Notes under the pieces: model-generated
The model's input: the letters and a program-made list of their open reading frames with translations, nothing else
What the model was told of the DNA's origin: nothing
The model's database searches: none
In this document: positions 55,721-64,000 of the stretch, in pieces
How positions within the stretch are numbered: position 1 is the stretch's first letter
Layout of the letters: every line of letters begins with the position of its first letter
Program-made: the position numbers and the translations under genes
Source of the DNA: Dipteris shenzhenensis
Taxonomy: Eukaryota > Polypodiophyta > Polypodiopsida > Gleicheniales
Reading direction: 5' to 3' (one strand)
Assembly: GCA_047967505.1 (NCBI GenBank)
Contig: CM106538.1
Length of the DNA: 64,000 bases

Positions 55721-56809
55721 CTAGTTGTCTGGGAAGGAAGCATCCTCCTCTAATTGATGCGGCTGTTCTGAGAAGACCACATCGTGACTTACAATTACCT
55801 TCTTGGTAACAGGGTTATAGAGATGGTAACCCTTCGCCTCTTCACTACAGCCCAAGAAAATACACTTCTGGATCTTCGGTTCCCATTTGGTTCTAGTAGC
55901 ATCAAGGACATGCATAAAATAGTCACATCCAAAAACTCTGAAATGTGTAGCTAAAGGTTTCTTACCAGAAAAGGCTTGTAGTGAAGTCATCCCATTCACA
56001 GCCTTCGTGTAGCTACGATTCAGGATGTAAACTGTAGTGTTACATGCTTCAGCCCAGAAAGTCTTTGGCAAATCTTTCCCTTTCATCATACTCCGGCCCA
56101 TTTCGTAGATGACACACATCTTGCATTCTGCTACTCCATTTTGCTGTGATGTATGTGGTGGGGGTTTCTGCCTCTTGATCCCGTGACTTTTGCAGTAACT
56201 TTTGAATTTAGTCGATGTGAACTCTCCACCTCTATCTGATCTCAAATTCTTCACCTTCCTCCCCGATTCTTTCTCGACCATTACATGCCATTCCTTGAAC
56301 CTACTGAAAGCCTCGTCTTTTGTCTTCAGGAAGTATATCCATATCCTTCTACTGTAGTCGTCGATCAGTGTCATGAAGTAGTAGGAACCACCTAAAGCTT
56401 CCGTCTCCATCTTTCTGCAGAGGTCCATGTAAATGAGCTCTAGAGGAGCCTTTGCCCTACTGGCCTCTTTAGGAAAGGGCTGTCGATGCTGCTTGCCCAT
56501 CATGCAAGCTTCACATACATCGGGCAGATTTGAAATTTCTGGTAGGTCTACAATCATTCCACTTTTATGCATCTCCTTCAAAGAACTAAGGTTTAGATGA
56601 CCAAACCTCTCATGCCATAGCTTAGTGTTCTTCACATCTACTCGAGCACTGAAAGCTGAGAGTTCATAAATGTTATTGCACCGTGTACCTTTACCAACAA
56701 CCTTTCCTTGAAGATCTAGGATCTGTGCACCATTCTTATCGAATTGAACTTTGAGGTCCCGATCCATGATTGTAGAAACATACAACAAGTTCCTCTTGAT
56801 ATCTGGCAC
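55721..56809 (-). pseudogene. Copia F integrase
   Basis: 362 open codons. Pre-integrase region WHERFGHLNL, zinc cysteines CEACMMGKQ, then YMDLC (first Asp), RSDRGGEF (second Asp) and QQNGVAECK (Glu; the usual ERK is changed to ECK). The C-terminal part has FWAEACNTTVYILNR and VFGCDYF. The frame is open, but it lacks the upstream protease, and the gag fusion is broken. Confidence 0.9.
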
Positions 56810-56859
56810 ATAAAGAACATCACATAACTATTTGACAACTCCATCTGACTTGAGAGCAA

Positions 56860-57240
56860 TCGTACCTTTTCCTTTTGTTGGACATTTTGATTTTTCAAGA
56901 CTGTCCATGCCTCCTCCGCTCTGGTGACATGTTGAATTAACGCCATGACAGAATCACTAACACTGTAGACAATAGAACACAGCGCATCTGTATTTCTTCT
57001 TATCCACGTGAGAATCTCATCCGCAGTTGATACTATCTGTTGTCCTGCATTGGCTGTGGATCTGGTCTTGCAATCGGCCTCACGTCCACCCCAGTAGTAG
57101 TGTCCCAAAGCTCCTATGCACTTAGGATGGTAGAGCCGTCCAACTTTTCGCTTTCACTGAACGGTGGGATTAGCAGTCTTGTGGGCTGGGCCATCTCTCA
57201 CAATCTGCTTGCAAACAAAAACACACTAGCAAATCTTCTT
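56860..57240 (-). pseudogene. Copia F gag remnant
   Basis: Short gag segment with DSVMALIQHVTRAEEAWTVL, the typical UBN2-type 'W..L' helix. It breaks off at NQNVQQK and is joined out of frame to the region just before integrase. The first ~60 codons toward the PBS are degenerate. Confidence 0.8.
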
Positions 57241-57251
57241 TCTAGAGTCCA

Positions 57252-57264
57252 GGTTCTAATACCA
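57252..57264 (-). other. Primer-binding site of copia F
   Basis: The minus strand reads TGGTATTAGAACC next to the 5' LTR, the initiator-Met type with two changes. Confidence 0.88.
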
Positions 57265-57988
57265 TGTAAGAAAATAATACGTCTGTGCTCAACAGATAAG
57301 AGGATCTCATACACAAGAGAGAAAACAAGATAGTATGGATAATCAAAAATTTGATTACTGTAGAACTGATACAATAGATGGTGCTGCCTCCCAACCGTGC
57401 ACTCCTATGAAAAAAGCTTCGATGGCGTGCCGAAAACAATAGAAGACGGAGGCTGGATGCTAAGGAATCAGGGTTGCTATAGCCAGTGATAAAATGGGCT
57501 TCACAGGCTTGCTCTTATATAGCCACCAGTCGTAGTCGGGGTTAGGCTCAACCGACCCAGTCTGCCCAAAATGGTCGACTGGGGGTCGGTCCCGAAATAG
57601 GCCACCGACCATACGATAGAACTGGTGTGCAAAACAGAGCAACTAACCTACGGTCTCCGTTCGGCCTAGAGCCATCCGGGATCATCTGAGGCTCCAAATG
57701 GGCACCACAACCCAAGAGTGGGCTACCACGGGAGATGCTCCATCTACCCTCAGTGCGGTCAGTCAAGGGATGCCTTCCCACACTTGCATGTAGCCTAGTT
57801 GGTGGTGTGCCAACTCTATCTGTAGCTGTCCAACCATCAGGCCACACATGGCCCCCATCTGGTGTCCAAACTAGGACCTACTGGATAACCGAGCTACTCA
57901 AATGCCTTCTCCTCATATGGGGGGCTTACAAGTAGAGTTAGCTAGGTTCCCGCATAGTTACACGAGAGTGGAGCATTGATATCTAATA
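57265..57988 (-). repeat. 5' LTR of copia F
   Basis: 724 bp. TATATAAG box at 57514-57521 on the minus strand. Confidence 0.92.
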
Positions 57989-58645
57989 AGAGGATGGGTT
58001 GCAAGGTTGGAGGAGAGGGGAGGAGGAGTTCCAAGGTTAGGACATGCTTTTGGACGTGGAGTGCAAGGTAGCATGGACACTTGAGACAATTGCTTGGAAT
58101 ACCAAAGTAGAACTCAACACAATGCCCCAAAGAGTGTGGGCTTCATTCCATTATGGGGTATTTATACAAGTTGGAGAGCTTCTCTCTCTGCATGTAGGAA
58201 TTGTAAGAAATTCTCTCTCTACATGTAGAACTTGCATATAGAAGTTGCATGTAGGAGTTGCATGTTGAACTCACATGTTGCATGTTGCATGTAGGAGTTG
58301 CATGTAGAACTCATATGTAGAACTTGCATGTAGGAGTTGCATGTAGGAATTGCATGTAGAACATGCATGTAGGAGTTGCAAGTAGGACTTGCATGTAGGA
58401 GTTGCATGTATAACATGCATGTAGGAGTTGTATGTAGAACATGCATGTAGGAGTTGCATGTATAACTCGCATGTAGAACTCACATGTTGCATGTAGGAAT
58501 CGTATGTAGAACTTGCATGTAGAACATGCAAGTTGGATTTCTAAGAGGGATTATTCCTAGCCTTATGCAAGTACAAGCAGAGCTTTTCCACTACTCTACA
58601 CACACATTTTGTGCTACCTAAGTCCATGTCGGCACAGAGACAACA
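57989..58645 (-). repeat. Gypsy E LTR, 5' half, with a distinct minisatellite
   Basis: Starts TGTTGTCTCTGTGCCGACAT on the minus strand (58645). TATAAATA at 58159-58166. U3 (58200-58530) is filled with 12-24 bp units of the ATGTAGGAGTTGC and ATGTAGAACTTGC type, unlike the TTTGTGTTACAAC units of gypsy 1. Open frames across it (Met/His/Cys-rich) are composition artefacts. Confidence 0.9.
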
Positions 58646-59810
58646 TACTTCCAGATCCATTTGATTACCCATCCTCGGGTTATGGCTTATTTTAATTTCA
58701 GAGTTGGGATGCCATGTGCGTAACCCAATGGTTGTTGAGCTTGTGGGATGCCAATCACTCCTACTATAATGCTTTTGCACCATACAATTTATGGTATGTA
58801 GTTAGGAAGCTTATCTCCTCTTGAGGAGGGTTAGATGGCTATGAATTTTGGAGGGGATTTTGTTGCTGAGGCCGCGGACTCTTCCATCGAATCTTCTTGG
58901 GAAGAGGTTTGGCGGGGGTCTCATTGTTGAGGCTGGCATTTCTTGCTATGTTGCATACATGTTGGATGTGATTGCACCCGTATTATTGAGCTTATAGATA
59001 AGTTTGTATGCAAGTCTGATATTTTTGAATTTAGGAGATGGCTGTAATGTTTGGTGGGGGTCTCATTGCTAAGGCTACAGACTCTTTTGCCAATTCATCT
59101 TGAGTTTTGGCATAGCTTCTTGTCACGCTTGTGAATTCATTGCATGCTTTGAGAGTATGGAATGAAAGTGTGTGATACTATTATTGATGCAATCTATTAT
59201 GTGCCTATGCAAAATCATTTGAGTGCACATGATGTGTCGATTAGGTAGGGACTAACTATATTCTTATTTGTGGGATTTAATAGGGAAACTAAGACTCAGT
59301 CATTCCTAATACAAAATTAATTAGGTCTTCCTAAATGTGCAAAAATGTGCATATGCCAGTGAGTGTACGTGTAACAATGAGGTAACAATCTAGTGCAAAC
59401 TATATGTGCAAAAACATTCATATGTTAGTGAGTGCACGTGTAACAATCTAGTGCAAACTGTTGAAGACTTGGGGTTCCCAAAACTTCATTATTCTCGAGG
59501 ATGACTTGCGTGTTGATGTTGTATTACTTCAATCGGCTCCCATTTATGGTTGTGTTGAATGGGATGCCGTCCAATGTTTCTAGCAGCACAGCTTGAACTT
59601 CAGATTCTTTTAGTGGTCTTGGTGCTATGGGGACACTGCCACTTGTGTAATTCTTCAAGTACTCTGAGACTTCTTGAAGATCAGCCTCTGATGGTGTTCA
59701 ACTAGCCTGAGATGTGCTATGGGTACAAGGTGGCATAGTATCATTAACCAATTTGTTTGGCTCTTGGGGACCTTTTTTTGTTTTTTGATTTTTGTTTTTT
59801 TTGAATTCTC
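58646..59810 (-). other. Gypsy E 3' internal region with the shared deletion joint
   Basis: Homologous to 42660-43081 plus 48603-49207 of gypsy 2. It contains the joint TTCAAG/CTGTGCTG at 59592/59591 and the empty copia 3 site at 59288-59293. No extra ORF is present. The CATAACCCGAGGATGGGTAA block precedes the LTR. Confidence 0.88.
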
Positions 59811-60501
59811 TTAATCAATCTTCATACGCACATGTGGCTTATACATTTGAAACCTCTTATGTTGGGAACTGTGAGGTAACTTTTCCATTGGTAAGATGTT
59901 CCCAAGTAAGGGTCCATTTGCTGTGCATACTCCTTCTAGTCCCTTAGGAGACCGTTCAAGATGTAGTGGTTCTGATTTCGAGGGAGCTGGCTTTGCAAGA
60001 TACAATTCGATGATCCTTGTTTGGATTCGTTCGAATTCATTGAAGTGTTTGACCTTGGGCTTTTCTACAATTTTCTCCTACAACTTTCTTGCAAGATCTT
60101 CTACTGTTATTCAACTTTGGAGGTTGTGACCTTTGTTGACATGGCATTCACTTTTCCCAAGGGTTTAGCTCGAGAATCATCGGCAAGGCATATGTTGAAA
60201 TTAGCCTTTTGCATTGGTGGGAGACCTCATTCATCATAGAGCTCCTTTGATAGGACATTTACACCTGCTCCACCATCCACATGGCTTGGACTTCATTATA
60301 TGCCTTGTGGATCAAAGGCACAGTAATGTTGCATATGTCATCTCTCTCACCCATCCGCATAGGGAGATCTTCGATGTTGTTTTATGGGTAAGGGATTTGC
60401 GAGTTCAATCCATCCTTTGAAACTCTCCAAGAGATTGGGACAATTCTGTAGGAGGATTTCGATGGGAATTGACACAGGGTAACTTAGGATGCTAGAGAGT
60501 G
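59811..60501 (-). pseudogene. Gypsy E protease start and spacer domain
   Basis: Minus strand: linker with SILSYPVSIPIEILLQNCPN (60500-60347), the protease start around 60280-60150 (frameshifted, with CTTGCCGATGATTCTCGAGC), then a deletion joins it to the spacer near 60125. The spacer continues with LERSPKGLEGVCTANGPLLG and ends near 59811. Gag is absent because the element is cut at 60502. Confidence 0.8.
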
Positions 60502-60892
60502 AACCCAAACCTCCAAACCCTAAAATAACCCTAAACCTAAACCCCCAAACCCTAAACCCTAAACCCAAACTCCTAAACCCTAAACCCTAACCCCCAAACC
60601 CTAAACCCAAACCCTCAAACTCCCAAATCCTAAATCCAAACCCCCAAACCCTAAACCCTAAATCCAAACCCCCAAACCCCAAACCCTAAACCCTAAACCC
60701 TAATCCCTAAATCTTGAACCCCAAAACCTAAACCCTAAACCCTAAACCCTAACCCCCTTAACATTAACCCCAAGCCAAAACCCTAAACTGTGAACCCCTA
60801 ATCCCTAACCCTAAACCCTAAGCCCTAACTCCCAAACCCTAAACCCTATACCCCCAATCCCTAGACCTTAAACGCAAACCCCTAAACCCTTT
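60502..60892 (+). repeat. Degenerate interstitial telomere-like repeat (CCCTAAA)
   Basis: About 390 bp of CCCTAAA units mixed with CCCCAAA and CCCAAAC variants. This is the C-rich strand of the plant telomere repeat TTTAGGG. It adjoins the broken end of gypsy E directly. It is too degenerate and internal to be a functional telomere. Confidence 0.92.
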
Positions 60893-61767
60893 TTCAATTC
60901 AAATTAATTTAACTTAAATCTTATAAGAATTTAAAATTCACATTCATAAGAAGTTTAAATTTTGACAAAGTAAATTCTTAATAGTTTGAATCACAAAATT
61001 TGAAATATAAATAAATTTAATTTAACTTAAAGTTTATGAAAAAATATACAAATTTAAACATAAAATTAAGAAAATAAGACTTAAATAAAAAATTCAATAT
61101 CTACATAGAAGAATATATTAATTCTCCCTTTAAAAAAAATAAATTAAACTGATAATATACGAATGTAAGTTAAACTACTTTTAAAATTTTCAAAAATGTG
61201 ATAAATTTGAAATTATACTTTCTATATTCCAACACAAAATGCATTTTTTTCTACTATATTCCAAAAATTTTAATTGAGAAATTAAACTAGTAAATTGAAA
61301 ATGAAAGTGAAACTCATTTTAAAATTAAAAAAAAAGAAAATTTTAAAATTCAAGTTTCCACAAGTTTGCCTTTTCGCACACATTTGTCTTTTCACACTTT
61401 TCAAGTTTCCACACGTTTGTCTTTTCAAACACAAGGGTTCATAGTTTTAAAAAAGGCAAAAATTTTGAAATTCAAGTTTTCACACGTTTCTCTTTTCAAA
61501 CAACACGGTTTATAGTTTTGTTTGTTTAAGTTTCGACTAAATCACACACCAAGGTAGATAGTTTTGTTTGTTGCAAGTTTTCGCACGTTTACATTCTCCT
61601 TCACTATCTCTCCTCTAATATCCCTCATTGATCATAGCTCCCACATCCCTCCATTAAAACATCTCTCCTTTATCCCTCCGTGATCATCGCCCACTCCTTT
61701 CTCCTCCTCATTGGTAAGATTTTCTATCTCTTTCAATCTTACTCTCTCTATCCGTCCCTCTCTAAAT
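60893..61767. other. AT-rich stretch without a gene
   Basis: Long A/T runs. A short motif CACACGTTTGTCTTTTC recurs three to four times between 61370 and 61500. Nothing else is supportable. Confidence 0.6.
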
Positions 61768-62263
<496 letters not shown>

Positions 62264-62477
62264 TCGCGCGCGCTGCTGCATTATTCCTTAAGGTGCTGTT
62301 TTTCTAGAAAACATGCATTTTCCTAAACCGATAACGAAGAGTTTTAGCTCGAAATTTTTTTTTTTTTACTTAATGAGTTTTATAAGAAATATTGCTCTAG
62401 ATGAGTCTTTGTACAAAGGATCTCCTGTGACCTTGTCAATAATTTATTTTTTCCTTTACAGTGAGTTTAGTACAAAT

Positions 62478-62575
62478 GGGCGATCCAAACATTTGCTTGT
62501 TTGAATGTCCTTTTCTATCATCATAGAAATGAGCAATCCAAACATTTGCTTATTCAGAATGTCCTTTTTGTCATC
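62478..62575. repeat. ~51-bp tandem duplication
   Basis: CGATCCAAACATTTGCTTGT at 62481 recurs as CAATCCAAACATTTGCTTAT at 62532, both followed by GAATGTCCTTTT and TCATCA. Confidence 0.85.
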
Positions 62576-62660
62576 ACTTGTCGCTTGGGTGCCATCTTCA
62601 TTCACTCTCATCTGACCACCACCACCCCCTTTACTCTTTCTCGATATTTGAATGGTGTTA

Positions 62661-63979
62661 TCATGGGCATTCTTCATTTGCACTATCTCCTTCTACTTCC
62701 TTTTGGGTGAGCATCTTTATGAACTCTGTAATGTGCAAAATAATTGGTTGCAGTAATTTTATTTTGTCTTCTACATCATACGCCATGTGCTTCTTTGTTT
62801 TCTTTGACCTTGATTTCCAAGATACTATGACTGTCTCTGCAGAAAGTCTTGAAATTGCATCATGGTTTGGGACCCATTCCTTTTTCAAACAACTACTATA
62901 CAATGTATTGTTATCGTGTTCTCCTTCCTAACCCTTGGATCATACCATACCACTGTAAATGTTGTAGCTCTCCCCCAGTCATCCATGCTCACATCAACTA
63001 CTTTCGCAACCCAAAACTTCATGTTCTCATGTTCATCATCCGATGGTCGAACTGTAACAAAACGATGGATGTCTATGTCTATTTGTGGCATAAACTCTCT
63101 CTTTTTGGGTCCAATATGGATGTGGGAGCAGCGATTCAAACTCATTTTCAAAGAGACCACATGCTGGGTGCAAGTCATTCCACCATTTGGCCAAAATAAA
63201 GGCCGTTCTGCCTTAATATCATCTTCTCGCTTTGCAAGGTCCTTGATCAATTAGTAGGTCTTGCTAATTACAATAGTAGTGTGTTCCTTCCAAGAGGGCT
63301 TCCAATTAGGAAATCTCCGGAGCATTTCCTCTTTGTATGTAATAAAAGCTTTTAAGCCTTCTATTTCACCTTTGGATTTCTCACTGAATTCTTTCATAGG
63401 AGCCCATGTTGGACACATTTCTTTGCTCGGGATTGAAGTCAAGAGAGAGTAAGGTTCTTTAGGTTCCCATTTTGTATCAAGAGAATAGTATTGCCACTAC
63501 ATCACTAGTTTTTCATCCTTTAAGAAAAAGCAAAAATAGTGTGGAGCACTATGCCCTATCAGGGCATCACCACCTTTTTGTATGAAAGGTAGAATAAAGC
63601 TCTTCTAATCATACATCCTCTCAAGCATTGAGCATACTGTTCCTTCCTTACGGCCACCAACTTGCCTCCCACATTTTCTTATCAAGTCATCCATCGTCTC
63701 CATTGCCTTGTGTTTTAGTTCTCTTGAAACCATGCTAAATACTTGATCAATATCCTCATGTGTGTGCCCAACCAACAAAAACCCAACTTCAATCTCATTG
63801 AAGATTTTATAAGCAATTAGCATTGAGCAAAATGCAAAGAAGAGTACATTATTGTTCTCTTGTCCACAATTGTCTACTTGTACTCTCAAAGTTGCTGGTA
63901 GGCAACCTTTTTCTGCATGTACATTGTGAATTGCCTTCATAACAGATGTTACAACTTGATTGCTATCATGTACATGCAA
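62661..63979 (-). pseudogene. DUF7869-like transposase-type gene, 5' part outside the window
   Basis: A single minus-strand frame runs from 63979 to 62885, interrupted by three stops (TAG near 63607, TAG near 63511, TAA near 63255). The first part has VDNCGQENNN, GFLLVGHTHEDIDQVFSMVS and a basic stretch. Then comes KLVMxWQYYSLDTKWEP, a middle region, and RFVTVRPSDDEH...FWVAKVVDV...VVWYDP. After a frameshift at about 62895 the tail continues (ETVIVSWKSRSKKTKKHMAY) to 62661. The D-N-x-x-x-E-N and GHTHEDID signatures match my knowledge of DUF7869 proteins, which occur in many copies in plant and algal genomes and are thought to be transposon-derived. That assignment needs a profile search. The upstream part lies beyond 64000. 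Confidence 0.6.
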
Positions 63980-64000
63980 GGAATCAATCCATATGTTTGC

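Larger units (their letters stand above)
53157..57988 (-). mobile_element. Ty1/copia retrotransposon F (second copia family)
   Basis: 4,832 bp with a perfect target duplication AGAGG (53152-53156 and 57989-57993). LTRs of about 725 bp start TGTTAGATATCAATGC (TA at the 5' LTR) and end TTTTCTTACA. Purine tract GAGGGGGGG (53884-53892). Coding order on the minus strand: gag N-terminus, integrase, RT, RNase H. Gag C-terminus, zinc knuckle and protease are deleted near 56870. It inserted in the LTR of gypsy E. Its LTRs and proteins differ clearly from copia 1-3. Confidence 0.95.
52543..60501 (-). mobile_element. Gypsy E: gag-protease type gypsy, truncated, split by copia F
   Basis: On the minus strand: part of the gag/protease linker (60495-60347), protease start, a deletion, spacer domain, the same RT-RNase H-integrase deletion joint as gypsy 2 (59591/59592), the same 3' region, then an LTR. 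The LTR starts at 58645, is interrupted by copia F (53157-57988) and continues to about 52543. The 5' part is missing and is replaced by telomere-like repeats at 60502. It lies tail-to-tail with gypsy 2. Divergence between the two is considerable by eye, so this is not a recent local duplication. Confidence 0.88.

Noticed and set aside
58219-58531. Met/His/Cys-rich repeat ORFs on the minus strand
   Set aside because: They translate the U3 minisatellite of a gypsy LTR in two frames. No coding evidence.

Overview
The window looks like nuclear DNA from a land plant with a large, repeat-rich genome. The evidence is plant-type LTR retrotransposons of both superfamilies (Ty1/copia with an initiator-Met tRNA-like primer site, Ty3/gypsy with an Asp tRNA-like primer site), a degenerate CCCTAAA (plant telomere-type) tract, long microsatellites and a 100-N assembly gap. 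I cannot name the species. I found no intact single-copy host gene, no rRNA or tRNA gene and no CRISPR array. Almost everything is transposable elements inserted into one another and decaying.

Layout. 1-4476: an old, broken gypsy-like gag region behind an LTR fragment, carrying a 246-bp MITE. 4477-10000: copia element 1 (minus strand, TSD TAGTC, small internal inversion). 10001-16313: a TATA box with clustered ACCGAYCRGT-type motifs, a repeat array, a decayed region with a RING-H2 pseudogene, and a second, inverted repeat array. 16314-17830: rearranged minus-strand gypsy remnant (D). 18482-21582: copia element 2, cut by the gap at 21583-21682. 21889-38193: a full-length 16.3-kb gypsy element (gypsy 1; LTRs about 1.2 kb, TSD CCGAT, PBS, gag with several zinc knuckles, protease, RT-RNaseH-integrase and an extra 3' ORF). 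It sits inside a second gypsy (gypsy 2), which resumes at 38194 and ends with an LTR at 50459. Gypsy 2 itself holds copia element 3 (43082-48602). 52543-60501: a minus-strand gypsy (E) whose LTR is split by another copia family (F, 53157-57988, TSD AGAGG). 60502-60892: telomere-like repeats. 61768-62263: CT repeats. 62661-64000: a decayed minus-strand transposase-like gene resembling DUF7869 proteins.

How it fits together. Gypsy 1 keeps a complete set of catalytic domains, although point mutations and frameshifts break its reading frames. Gypsy 2 and gypsy E share two identical deletions relative to gypsy 1: one removes exactly RT-RNaseH-integrase, the other removes the extra 3' ORF. Gag, protease, an uncharacterised protease-RT spacer and the LTRs remain. 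This is best explained as a non-autonomous gag-protease subfamily that relied on enzymes from a gypsy-1-like partner. A 247-bp MITE with a 14-bp G-rich inverted terminal repeat and 8-bp target duplications has inserted twice. Nesting gives a relative chronology: the gag-protease gypsies are older than gypsy 1 and copia 3, and gypsy E is older than copia F. Most stop codons in copia 3 are CAG to TAG or CGA to TGA changes, the pattern expected when methylated DNA decays.
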